A DNA stretch of 64,000 nucleotides from Ideonella_A sp963843805. GTDB lineage: Bacteria; Pseudomonadota; Gammaproteobacteria; Burkholderiales; Burkholderiaceae_C. The stretch covers positions 434,001-498,000 of the forward strand of contig CAWJLY010000009.1 of assembly GCA_963843805.1 (NCBI GenBank), in the 5' to 3' direction. The notes beneath the pieces are model-generated. The model did no database searches. It was given only the letters and a program-made list of their open reading frames with translations, and had not been told where the DNA came from. Shown one piece after another: positions 47,811-56,333 of this stretch. Both the position numbers and the translations under genes were made by a program. The number at the start of each line of letters is the position of its first letter. Positions within the stretch are counted from its first letter, which is position 1.

Positions 47811-48938
47811 ATGAAGCAGTGTGATGTGGAGGTGCGCGGAGCCGGCATCGTGGGTTCGTCGCTGGCGCTGGCGCTGGCGCGGATCGGGCTGGCGGTGCGC
47901 CTGCGGTCTGATCCGTCGACCAATGTCCAGGCCGCTCCCGACGTTCGCGCTTTTGCCCTCAATGCGGCGTCACTTGGCCTGCTGCAGCAACTGAAGGTCT
48001 GGGACAACCTGCCTCCCGGCTGCCGGACGCCGGTTCGCGAGATGGTGGTGCAAGGCGATGCAGCGGGGTCGATGCTCGAATTCACCGCCTGGCAGCAGCG
48101 TTTGAGCGAGCTGGCCTGGATCGTCGACGCGCCGGCACTCGAATCAGCGCTGGCGTCGGCGTTGCGTCATTCGCCGCATGTCGAACAGGTGACCGAGGAC
48201 GCGGGTGCAGGCGCGCCGACAGCCGCATTGATTGCCGTGTGCGAGGGCAAGTATTCGCACACTCGCGGCGGACTCGGAGTGGCCCTGGATAAACGGGCCT
48301 ACGGCCACAGCGCGATTGCTGCCCGGGTGGTGGCCGAATCGGCACACCAGGGTCGTGCGCGGCAATGGTTCAGAGCGCCAGACGTGCTGGCATTGCTGCC
48401 GTTCGACCTGCCCGAGCCGGCGCGGTCGTATGCCATCGTCTGGTCGATGCCGGATCTGCAAAAAGACGAGCTGATGCAACTCGACGAAACCGGCTTTGCG
48501 GCGCGGCTCGCCGATATTGCAGGTGAGCCGCTGCGGCTGGCCAGCGAGCGCGCCAGCTGGCCGCTCAGCCACGCTGTTGCCCGGAGCTGGAGCGGGCCAG
48601 GCTGGGTCTTGTTGGGCGATGCCGCACATGTCGTTCATCCGCTGGCCGGCCAGGGACTGAATCTCGGCCTGGGCGATGTGCTGGCGCTGGCCCGTGTCAT
48701 CGCGCAACGCGAGCCTTGGCGGTCACTCGGCGATGACAAGCTGCTGCGTCGTTATGTGCGTGAGCGCGCCGCACCGACCTGGGCTATGAGCCAGATGACC
48801 GATGGCCTGCTGAACCTGTTTGCTCACCCCGATCCCTCCTTGCGCGAGTTGCGCAACCGCGGCATGGATCTGGTGAATCGCCTGACACCACTGAAGCGAT
48901 GGCTGGCCGAGCGGGCGCTGGACGATCGATCGCGATAA
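47811..48938 (+). CDS. UbiH/Coq6 family FAD-dependent hydroxylase
   Basis: A 375-residue class A flavin monooxygenase. The dinucleotide fold VRGAGIVGSSLALALARIGL starts the protein, and the second FAD motif GWVLLGDAAHVVHPLAGQGLNLGLGDVLAL is textbook for ubiquinone-ring hydroxylases (UbiH/UbiF/UbiI/UbiM). Which ring position it modifies cannot be decided from the sequence. ATG 47811 is preceded by a weak TAGAAT at 47797. dsbC follows after 82 bases, a familiar betaproteobacterial pair. Confidence 0.88.
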   Translation: MKQCDVEVRGAGIVGSSLALALARIGLAVRLRSDPSTNVQAAPDVRAFALNAASLGLLQQLKVWDNLPPGCRTPVREMVVQGDAAGSMLEFTAWQQRLSELAWIVDAPALESALASALRHSPHVEQVTEDAGAGAPTAALIAVCEGKYSHTRGGLGVALDKRAYGHSAIAARVVAESAHQGRARQWFRAPDVLALLPFDLPEPARSYAIVWSMPDLQKDELMQLDETGFAARLADIAGEPLRLASERASWPLSHAVARSWSGPGWVLLGDAAHVVHPLAGQGLNLGLGDVLALARVIAQREPWRSLGDDKLLRRYVRERAAPTWAMSQMTDGLLNLFAHPDPSLRELRNRGMDLVNRLTPLKRWLAERALDDRSR

Positions 48939-49020
48939 ATAACCCGGCTTGCCGGGACGTTGCCCGAAAATCGCGACAATCGAGGCTGCGGTCTGCGGGC
49001 CTGGACGAAAGGTGTCTCGA

Positions 49021-49761
49021 ATGAAAACTCGTGTCTTGCGTGGCCTGTCTGCCGGGCTGTTATGTGTTGCCGGCTTGTTGGCGGTGCAACCGTTGCTGGC
49101 CCAGGAAGCCGTGATCAAGAAGGCTTTTGCCGAGCGTTTTCCGGATTTTCCGAAGATCGACGAAGTCGCCAAGACACCGGTGCCGGGCCTCTATGAGGTT
49201 CGGGTCGGCAACACCATCTTCTATTCGGACGAACAGGGCAACTATCTGATCGAAGGCGTGATGGTCGACACCAAGACTCGCGTCAATCTGACCGAAGCGC
49301 GGCTCGACAAGCTCAATGCGATCGATGTGGCCAGCTTGCCGCTGAAGGATGCCATCGTCGTCAAGCAGGGCAATGGCAGCCGCAAGCTGGTGGTCTTTGC
49401 CGATCCGAATTGTGGTTATTGCAAGAAGTTCGAACGCGATCTGCTGCAGGCCAAGGACGTTACCGTCTACACCTATCTGTATCCGATCCTGGGCAACGAT
49501 TCAGCCGACAAGAGCCGCAATATCTGGTGCGCCAAGGACAGTGGCAAGGCCTGGCGCGCCTGGATGGTCGAAGGTGTCGCGCCGGCCAAGGCGGCCGGTG
49601 AATGCGACGCGTCGGTGCTTCAGCGCAATACCGAACTGGGCCGTCGGCACCGGATCAATGGCACGCCGGCGCTGGTCTTTGAAGACGGCAAACGGGTGCC
49701 GGGCGTGATGCCTCTCGAAGCGCTTGAGAAGCAACTGGCATTGAGCCGTCAAAAGGGCTGA
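49021..49761 (+). CDS. dsbC: thiol:disulfide interchange protein DsbC
   Basis: A 246-residue periplasmic disulfide isomerase. A Sec signal peptide (hydrophobic core LSAGLLCVAGLLAVQPLLA) is followed by the dimerisation domain (TPVPGLYEVRVGNTIFY, DEQGNYLIEG) and a thioredoxin domain with the active site FADPNCGYCKKFE (C131, C134) and the cis-Pro motif NGTPALVFEDG. DsbC reshuffles wrong disulfides and is kept reduced by DsbD. No obvious operon link beyond the upstream hydroxylase. Confidence 0.94.
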   Translation: MKTRVLRGLSAGLLCVAGLLAVQPLLAQEAVIKKAFAERFPDFPKIDEVAKTPVPGLYEVRVGNTIFYSDEQGNYLIEGVMVDTKTRVNLTEARLDKLNAIDVASLPLKDAIVVKQGNGSRKLVVFADPNCGYCKKFERDLLQAKDVTVYTYLYPILGNDSADKSRNIWCAKDSGKAWRAWMVEGVAPAKAAGECDASVLQRNTELGRRHRINGTPALVFEDGKRVPGVMPLEALEKQLALSRQKG

Positions 49762-49812
49762 TCGACCGCACTGTCTGCCGGTTGGCTGGGGCCGAGGCGC
49801 CAATCGCAGCGA

Positions 49813-49841
49813 TTGTCATCGTCCTGTCGTCAAACCTTCAT
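49813..49841 (+). promoter_or_regulatory. Pho-box-like direct repeats upstream of ppk1
   Basis: Three 7-mers at 11-bp spacing, TTGTCAT, CTGTCGT and CCTTCAT, separated by CGTC and CAAA, fit the PhoB half-site pattern CTGTCAT with 6, 6 and 5 matches of 7. They lie just ahead of the ppk1 ATG (49853), where PhoB control makes physiological sense. A weak TAAACT at 49841 could be the -10, which would give a nearly leaderless mRNA. Confidence 0.5.
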
Positions 49842-49852
49842 AAACTGCAGGG

Positions 49853-51982
49853 ATGACCCCCGATGCCCAAGTTGGACGACTGAACCAGGCCGCGGCGGCC
49901 GATGCCAACGTTGATTTGCCGCCCTTGCTCAATCGCGAGCGGGCCATTCTCGAATTCAACCGCCGGGTGCTGGCTCAGGCCTGCCGCGACGATGTTCCGG
50001 TGCTCGAGCGTTTGCGCTATGTGTGCATCGTGTCGTCGAACATGGACGAGTTTTTCGAGGTCCGTTTTGCCGATTATCTGGAGGCGGCGCGGCTGCCAGG
50101 TTCCCAGGCGTCGAGCGGCGAACTCGAAGCGATTGCCGCCGAAGCGCACGCGCTGATCGACGACCAGTACAAGGTCTTCAACGACGAGGTCATGCCGCTG
50201 CTGCAGCGCCGCGATGTCGTGATCCTGAACCATGCCGATCGAAACCCGGCGCAGCGAGCCTGGGTCGATCAATTTTTCAATCGACAGGTACGGCCGTTGC
50301 TGGTCCCGGTGGGGCTCGATCCGGCGCATCCGTTTCCGCAGGTTGCCAACAAGTCCTTGAATTTCATTGCCAGGCTCGGCGGCAAGGATGCGTTCGGCCG
50401 ACACAACACCATCGCCATCGTCAAGGTGCCGCGTGTGCTGCCCAGGGTGATCCGGCTGCCCGATCAACTGGCGGGTGGCCGACAGATCTTCGTGCTGTTG
50501 ACAAGCGTCATCCGGGCTCATCTGGGCGAGTTGTTTCACGGGCGCGAGGTCGAAGCTTTTTCGCAGTTCCGGGTGACCCGCGACTCCGACCTGGAGGTCG
50601 ATGAGGCCGATGTAGCCAATCTGCGCCAGGCATTGCGCTCGGGTCTGACGACCCGGCACTATGGCCAGGCGATCCGGATGGAGGTGGTCAGTACCTGTCC
50701 GGCGGAGTTGTCGCAGTTTCTCCTCAAGCAGTTCGATCTGCCCGAATTGGCGCTTTATCGGGTCAATGGACCGGTCAACCTGGGCCGGCTCAACCAGTTG
50801 ATCGATCAGGCGGACGACCCGTTGCCCGCCGGTGAGGCGGGTGACACCACGCCGCTGCATTTCAAGGCCTACGAGCCGGCTTGGCCAACAAGGTCGCTGC
50901 CGCCGGGCGAGTCGATTTTCGCCCGTCTGCGCGAGCGTGACGTCCTGCTGCATCAGCCGTTCGAATCATTCGAGCCGGTGGTGCAGTTTCTTCGCGAAGC
51001 GGTGCTCGACCCGGATGTGCTGGCAATCAAGCAGACGATCTACCGGACCGGCAGTGATTCGCCACTGATGGATCTGCTGATCGAAGCGGCGCGGCGCGGC
51101 AAGGAGGTGATGGCGGTTGTCGAGCTGAAGGCCCGATTCGACGAAGAAGCCAATATCAACTGGGCCGAACGGCTGGAGGCGGTCGGCGCGCAAGTGGTCT
51201 ACGGCATCGTCGGCTTGAAGACTCACGCCAAATTGTTGCTGGTAACACGCCGCGAAATAGCGCCGGGGGGTCGGCGAATGCGCCGCTACGGTCATTTCTC
51301 GACTGGCAACTACAACCCCAAAACGTCAAAGTTGTATACCGATATCGGGATGTTGACAGCCGACAGCGATTTGACGGCGGATGCCGACGCGGTTTTTCAG
51401 CAGTTGGCAAGCCTTGGCAAAACCCGGCCTTTGCGGGTTTTGTTGCAGGCGCCGTTCACGCTGCACCGCAAATTGCTGCAGCACATTGCCCAGGTGGCCA
51501 CTGCCGCTGGGCGAGGCAAGCGGGCGCGAATGGTGGTCAAGGTCAATGCCCTGACCGACGCCGCGCTGATCAACGCGCTGATCCGCGCCGGGCAGGCCGG
51601 CGCCTCGATCGATCTGATCGTTCGCGGTGCCTGCATGCTGCCGCCGGGCGTTGCCGGACTGACCGACAACATCCGCGTGCGCTCGGTGGTCGGGCGATTT
51701 CTCGAGCACACGCGGGTGATCTATTTCTGCTGGGGTGAGTCGGCGAACGACGAAATGCTCTATCTGTCCAGCGCAGATTGGATGAGCCGCAACATGTTCA
51801 GGCGGATCGAGGTGGCCTGGCCGGTACGCGACCCGCAACTGCGCCAGCGTGTCATCGACGAATGTCTGGTGCCCTATCTGCGCGATCGGCTCGATTCATG
51901 GGAACAGCAGCCCGACGGCCACTATCGGCGCATCGATCCGGTCGGCCCGGGCGCGCAGCAGGCGCTGATGCAGCGCTTCTGA
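49853..51982 (+). CDS. ppk1: polyphosphate kinase Ppk1
   Basis: An intact 709-residue enzyme that polymerises the gamma-phosphate of ATP into polyphosphate. N-terminal NRERAILEFNRRVLAQA and FLRYVCIVSSNMDEFFEVR-type segments, RHYGQAIRMEV, LHQPFESFEPV, AIKQTIYRTG and KARFDEEANINWAERLEAVGAQV are family standards. The autophosphorylated His is in GLKTHAKLLLV, and a second conserved His lies in LHRKLLQHI or FLEHTRVIYF. No good Shine-Dalgarno lies ahead of ATG 49853. sixA follows after 12 bases. Confidence 0.95.
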   Translation: MTPDAQVGRLNQAAAADANVDLPPLLNRERAILEFNRRVLAQACRDDVPVLERLRYVCIVSSNMDEFFEVRFADYLEAARLPGSQASSGELEAIAAEAHALIDDQYKVFNDEVMPLLQRRDVVILNHADRNPAQRAWVDQFFNRQVRPLLVPVGLDPAHPFPQVANKSLNFIARLGGKDAFGRHNTIAIVKVPRVLPRVIRLPDQLAGGRQIFVLLTSVIRAHLGELFHGREVEAFSQFRVTRDSDLEVDEADVANLRQALRSGLTTRHYGQAIRMEVVSTCPAELSQFLLKQFDLPELALYRVNGPVNLGRLNQLIDQADDPLPAGEAGDTTPLHFKAYEPAWPTRSLPPGESIFARLRERDVLLHQPFESFEPVVQFLREAVLDPDVLAIKQTIYRTGSDSPLMDLLIEAARRGKEVMAVVELKARFDEEANINWAERLEAVGAQVVYGIVGLKTHAKLLLVTRREIAPGGRRMRRYGHFSTGNYNPKTSKLYTDIGMLTADSDLTADADAVFQQLASLGKTRPLRVLLQAPFTLHRKLLQHIAQVATAAGRGKRARMVVKVNALTDAALINALIRAGQAGASIDLIVRGACMLPPGVAGLTDNIRVRSVVGRFLEHTRVIYFCWGESANDEMLYLSSADWMSRNMFRRIEVAWPVRDPQLRQRVIDECLVPYLRDRLDSWEQQPDGHYRRIDPVGPGAQQALMQRF

Positions 51983-51994
51983 ACGGGGCCTCGG

Positions 51995-52456
51995 ATGGAC
52001 TTGATCTTGTGGCGCCATGCCGAAGCGCATCCTCAACGAGCCGGGCAGATCGATCTCGATCGGGCGCTGACCTCCAAAGGCGAGCGGCAGGCGCTGCGCA
52101 TGGCCGAGTGGTTGAACCAGCGCCTGGCTGCGTCGACACGCGTTCTGGTCAGCCCTGCATTGCGTGCCCAGCAGACTGCGCGTGCGTTGCAGCGCAAGTA
52201 CAAGACCAGCGACGCGGCAGCTCCCGACCAAGGGGTGGCCGAACTGCTGGTCGCCGCCAATTGGCCCGATGCTGGCGAGCCGGTACTGGTGGTCGGCCAT
52301 CAGCCGACGCTGGGCATGGCTGCGGCTCGATTGCTGTGTGGTGTCGATCAGCCGTGGGCGGTCAAGAAGTCGGCCGTGTGGTGGCTGCGAGCACGCGAAC
52401 GCGAAGGCGTCGTCCAGATCACTCTGCAGGCGGTTCAGGCGGCTGACTTGCTGTGA
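51995..52456 (+). CDS. sixA: phosphohistidine phosphatase SixA
   Basis: An intact 153-residue histidine-phosphatase-fold protein. The catalytic RHAEA at residues 7-11, the SPALRAQQTA segment and VGHQPTLG with the second His are all present. SixA removes phosphate from histidine on phosphotransfer proteins. It sits directly behind ppk1, as in many betaproteobacteria, so co-expression with polyphosphate metabolism is likely. Confidence 0.9.
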   Translation: MDLILWRHAEAHPQRAGQIDLDRALTSKGERQALRMAEWLNQRLAASTRVLVSPALRAQQTARALQRKYKTSDAAAPDQGVAELLVAANWPDAGEPVLVVGHQPTLGMAAARLLCGVDQPWAVKKSAVWWLRAREREGVVQITLQAVQAADLL

Positions 52457-52550
52457 CGGCCTCGATCGGCAACGGGCAGTTTCCCCGTGTGCCGATTCGC
52501 CAGGGTGCGGGACAATAATCGGATCCCTTGCTCTTCTGTCAAGCCGCCCA

Positions 52551-54512
52551 ATGAGCCGCCCGCCCAGCGACGACAACAAGAACGACGACCAGACGGTCCT
52601 GCACCCCAGCGTGCCGCTACGGCCTGACCCGCCCTCCGCACCGGAAGCCGTGCGCACCGGAGGCCGGGCCCAGGACAGCAACGATCCCCACGCGCCTACC
52701 CTGAGCGCCGGCTCGCTGGCATCGGCCGTGCAAGGCCAGGGCAACGCGCTGCCGATCGGCAGCTATCTGGGTGAATTCGAACTGACCGAGATCGTGGGCG
52801 AAGGGGGCTTCGGCATCGTCTACCTGGCCCTCGACCATTCGCTGCAGCGGCAGATCGCGCTGAAGGAATACATGCCGTCGTCGCTGGCCGAGCGGACCAG
52901 TGGCATGCAGGTCAGCAGCTTGTCGGACGAAGACGAGGAAACCTTCCGCAAAGGGCTCGACAGTTTTATCAACGAAGCGCGGCTGCTGGCGCAGTTCGAT
53001 CACCCGTCGCTGGTCAAGGTCCACCGCTTCTGGGAGGCCAACGGGACGGCCTACATGGTGATGCCGTTCTACCGCGGACCGACGTTGAAGGAGACGTTGC
53101 GTGACATGGGTGCACCGCCCGACGAAGCATGGCTGCTCGGCCTGCTCGATCCGCTCACGCAGGCGCTGGCTGTGATCCACGGCAAGCAGTGTTACCACCG
53201 CGACATCGCACCCGACAACATCCTGCTGCTGGAGGGCAGTGGGCGGCCGCTGCTGCTCGATTTCGGCGCCGCGCGGCGGGTCATCGGCGATGCCAATCAG
53301 GCGCTGACGGTGATCCTCAAGCCCGGATATGCGCCGCTTGAACAGTATGCCGAGGTGCCGGGCATGCAGCAGGGCCCGTGGACCGACGTCTATGCCTTGG
53401 CAGCGGTGTTGTATTTTGCAATTACCGGCAAGAAGCCGCCAGCTGCGGTGGGCCGCCTGCTCAACGACCAATATGTTCCGCTGCAGCAGGCGGCGGCTGG
53501 TCGTTACAGCGTGCCGTTTCTGGGCGCCATCGATCGTGCATTGACGGTCAAGCCGGCCGAGCGCACGCAGGATATCGACGCCTTCCGCGCCGAGCTGGGT
53601 TTTGCACCATTGATGCGTGATGCCGGCGGTGTCCTGGCGTCCAGCGGCGGCTCACCATCGATCAGTCTGGCAGCAGATCGAAGCGGCGCACCCGCGACAC
53701 GCCCTGGCAGCAGCCAGCCGGCGAAAGGCGCATCGGCAGCGTCGGGCGGGTCGGGCAAGCTGATCGCGCTCGGTCTCGGTGTTGCCGGGTTGGCGGTTGC
53801 CGGTGGTGCGTGGTGGTTTACCCGTCCTGCTCCGGTTGCTGCGCCGACGGCTGCTGCGTCCGCCAAGCCGTCGACGCTGCCGACTCCGACTCCGACACCG
53901 ACACCGACGCCAGCGCCGGCACCGACCGCCGTCGTTGCTCAGCCGCCGATTGCGGCACCTGCGGCACCGTTTACGGTGGTCGATGAGTTCCGTCGAATTG
54001 TTTCCGCGCAGTCGCCAGGCTTCACAGTCGAGGCCAGACCTACCAAGACCAGCCTGCGGATCGACAAGGACAAACTGTTTTTTACCGTCAACTCCTCGCG
54101 TGACGGCTACTACTACGTGTTGTCGCATGCGCCCGACGGCCAACTGATCCTGTTTTTTCCGAACCAGCAGGTACCGACCAATACCATCAACGCCGGGGAG
54201 TCGATCACGCTGCCGCAGGCAAAAAAAGATCCGAAAACCGGCCGGCAATCGGAAGTCATCATCCTCACCGAACCGCCGGGCAAGGCGCAACTGCTGGTCA
54301 TCGTCTCGAAATTCCCGCGCGATTTCAGCGCACTGGGGAACAAGCGGCTTTCCAACTGGATCGAATTTCCCACCGGGCCGGCGGCCGAGGCGTTGGCGCG
54401 CAAGCAGCCCGGTAGCAGCTCGATCTACGCTGGACGCCCGATCTGTGCGGCCGGTGAGCGCTGCATCGATGAGTATGGCGCCGACCTGGTCGAGTTCGAA
54501 GTGGTGCGCTGA
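52551..54512 (+). CDS. membrane-anchored Ser/Thr protein kinase with DUF4384-like domain
   Basis: A 653-residue kinase. A disordered N terminus of about 65 residues leads to a Hanks-type kinase domain: G-loop VGEGGFGIVYLA, Lys105 in ALKEYMPSS, Asp218 in HRDIAPDNILL, DFGAARRV and PGYAPLEQY. The HRDxxP Lys typical of Ser/Thr kinases is Ala here. One membrane helix follows (about IALGLGVAGLAVAGGAWWF), then a Thr-Pro repeat linker coded by near-hexanucleotide repeats (53880-53930), and a C-terminal DUF4384-like domain with DGYYYVLSHAPDGQLILFFPN. That domain should lie outside the cytoplasm. DUF4384 often accompanies caspase-like proteins, and one lies next door. Confidence 0.87.
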   Translation: MSRPPSDDNKNDDQTVLHPSVPLRPDPPSAPEAVRTGGRAQDSNDPHAPTLSAGSLASAVQGQGNALPIGSYLGEFELTEIVGEGGFGIVYLALDHSLQRQIALKEYMPSSLAERTSGMQVSSLSDEDEETFRKGLDSFINEARLLAQFDHPSLVKVHRFWEANGTAYMVMPFYRGPTLKETLRDMGAPPDEAWLLGLLDPLTQALAVIHGKQCYHRDIAPDNILLLEGSGRPLLLDFGAARRVIGDANQALTVILKPGYAPLEQYAEVPGMQQGPWTDVYALAAVLYFAITGKKPPAAVGRLLNDQYVPLQQAAAGRYSVPFLGAIDRALTVKPAERTQDIDAFRAELGFAPLMRDAGGVLASSGGSPSISLAADRSGAPATRPGSSQPAKGASAASGGSGKLIALGLGVAGLAVAGGAWWFTRPAPVAAPTAAASAKPSTLPTPTPTPTPTPAPAPTAVVAQPPIAAPAAPFTVVDEFRRIVSAQSPGFTVEARPTKTSLRIDKDKLFFTVNSSRDGYYYVLSHAPDGQLILFFPNQQVPTNTINAGESITLPQAKKDPKTGRQSEVIILTEPPGKAQLLVIVSKFPRDFSALGNKRLSNWIEFPTGPAAEALARKQPGSSSIYAGRPICAAGERCIDEYGADLVEFEVVR

Positions 54513-54549
54513 TTTTCAGCCAAGGGGTGGCGGCGTTTGACGCGTCGAG

Positions 54550-55569
54550 TCATCGCTCGATTGAAGTGAAGATCGAAACCGGCACGCGCAAGTTGAAGGT
54601 TACCCGCCACTTCGCCAACTTGGCCGGCGAGATGCCGAGCTGCTCGGCACTGAACGTCCGCGCATCTGGCGTGTGCATCAGATACGCCTGGGTTTCGTTG
54701 ACCATGACCTCCTCGTTGCGCGGGTCGTAACCCTGGTCGGCGAGAAACTTGCGCAGTTGGCTGCGGTCGGCGTCGGACAATTGCTGCCAGAATTTCCAGC
54801 AATGTTCACGATATGCCGCGTTGGTAAAAAATTCGCCGTGGCTCAATTCGTGGCGCAAAGTCGTCTCGCGGCGCTGTGCATCGACGGCTTCATTGGCTTT
54901 GGTCAACGGATCGTCGGCCTGCTCGGCCGTGAAGGTGACCACCGCTTGTCGATCGGGATTGGCAACCAGCTTGTCGGCTTCCTCTTTCAACACGCCGGCC
55001 GCCAGCAGTTCGTTGCCCAGCCGCAATTCGTCGGCATTGAGCAGCATCTGCTGAGCGCCTGCCAAGGTGTAGAAGCGCGCCACTGCCTCGGCCGGATAGT
55101 CGTGGCCGAAATAGAAGGTCTCGGCCGTATCACCACCCTGCTGGATAAACTTGGCCAGTCCTTCGTCACCGAGGACACGATCGCGCGGGGCCTTGTTTTT
55201 TTCGATCAGCGCGGCGAGCCGGTTCAAGGCCCGGCCCTGCGCGGCGAGGCTGGGAAATTCGATGACCAGAATCTTCGGATTCTCGGCCAGCCGCGCCAGG
55301 CGCCAGTCATTTGAGCGATTGCTGAGCAGCTCTTGATAGGTTTGAACGCCGATCACCGGGTGCGAGGGCTCCGGCGCTGCGATCGAGATGGCGGCGGGCG
55401 GCAGATCGGACGGCACAACATCGACTCGCTGATCAACCGACCGCCAGAACCAGGCAAACACCGCCATGAGTGCAAGCGCGCCCACCACGGCCGCAATCAA
55501 CCAGATCGCGACAGGTCTGCCGGATTGATCGCCCAGTGCAATCGGCCGACGCGAATCAGCCCTTGCCAT
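54550..55569 (-). CDS. putative membrane-anchored HExxH metallopeptidase
   Basis: A 339-residue protein I cannot assign to a named family. One membrane helix at about 20-41 anchors a large domain that should be periplasmic. It contains RHELSHGEFFTN, a proper HExxH zinc motif (H240, E241, H244), and 48 residues later VNETQAY with a possible third ligand Glu292, an arrangement like gluzincins. The order HExxH...NExxA supports a zinc peptidase, but activity is inference. It starts 39 bases after the OmpA-like gene on the same strand and is convergent with the kinase gene, 37 bases away. Confidence 0.6.
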   Translation of the reverse strand: MARADSRRPIALGDQSGRPVAIWLIAAVVGALALMAVFAWFWRSVDQRVDVVPSDLPPAAISIAAPEPSHPVIGVQTYQELLSNRSNDWRLARLAENPKILVIEFPSLAAQGRALNRLAALIEKNKAPRDRVLGDEGLAKFIQQGGDTAETFYFGHDYPAEAVARFYTLAGAQQMLLNADELRLGNELLAAGVLKEEADKLVANPDRQAVVTFTAEQADDPLTKANEAVDAQRRETTLRHELSHGEFFTNAAYREHCWKFWQQLSDADRSQLRKFLADQGYDPRNEEVMVNETQAYLMHTPDARTFSAEQLGISPAKLAKWRVTFNLRVPVSIFTSIER

Positions 55570-55608
55570 TCATGCCGGCGCTGTCGAGCCGCTGATATCG
55601 ACGCGGAA

Positions 55609-56181
55609 TCAACCCTTGACGGTGACGATCGTGACGCGTCGATTTTCAGGAGCATCGGCCCGGCTGCGGTTCATCAGTTCACTCGACCCCTTGCCGATGG
55701 CCTCCAGCCGCTCCGGCAGGATGGCATGTTTGGTGACCAGATAGTTGGCCACCGATTGGGCGCGCTGCTGAGACAGCGCCAGGTTCAATGCCGAATCACC
55801 GCGCGGATCGGCATGCCCCTCGACCTTGAACGTGAACCCGGCCAGGGCGTCGGATTGCAGCGCGCGAGCCAACACGTCGAGCGTCGCCATGGTCTCGGAA
55901 CTGAGATCCGATGAATTGGTCGGAAAGGTGATCAGCAGACTCGCCTTGCCTGGGCCCGGCTTGGACGTTGCCGACGCTGTGTCCGCCGACCGGGTTCCTG
56001 GCCGGAAGCCGCGTGTCTTGCCACCGTCCGGGCCTTTCGGACCGTCGACAGTCAGCGCATCGATCAATGCAGATTCCGTGACCTGAGAGCCTTTGAGCAC
56101 GACGTCTTGTGCATGAACATCGAGCGTGAGGACGGCAGCGGCCAGACAGGTGCCCAGCAGGGCAAGCGATGAGCGATTCAT
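55609..56181 (-). CDS. OmpA family peptidoglycan-associated protein
   Basis: A 190-residue exported protein. A signal peptide (LALLGTCLAAAVLTLDVHAQ) is followed by a low-complexity Gly/Pro linker and an OmpA-like domain: ITFPTNSSDLSSETMATLD, the VEGHADPRGDSALNLALSQQRA peptidoglycan-binding motif and APENRRVTI. No beta-barrel or lipobox is seen, so it is probably a soluble periplasmic or cell-wall-bound protein. It lies 152 bases downstream of the TpsA gene and 39 upstream of the metallopeptidase-like gene. Confidence 0.88.
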   Translation of the reverse strand: MNRSSLALLGTCLAAAVLTLDVHAQDVVLKGSQVTESALIDALTVDGPKGPDGGKTRGFRPGTRSADTASATSKPGPGKASLLITFPTNSSDLSSETMATLDVLARALQSDALAGFTFKVEGHADPRGDSALNLALSQQRAQSVANYLVTKHAILPERLEAIGKGSSELMNRSRADAPENRRVTIVTVKG

Positions 56182-56333
56182 TCGAGAACCTCTTATGAAT
56201 TGAAACGAGCCAAAATTGTGGACCTATCAGATCGATGTGGCCATGCCGCGGACCCTTGGCGCAAGCGATAAAACGGCTTTTCTGCGCGCTTGGTCACAAA
56301 ACAGGCCGCAATCGGGATGTTTCATGTCGGCCG

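Noticed and set aside
48945..48962. Hairpin CCCGGCTTGCCGGG between the ubiH homologue and dsbC as a terminator
   Set aside because: The loop is only two bases and no T-run follows.
56182..56333. Immunity-type small gene behind the caspase-TpsA gene, as in CdiA/CdiI pairs
   Set aside because: The 152-base gap holds no convincing ORF with a start and Shine-Dalgarno, and the next gene encodes an OmpA-like protein.
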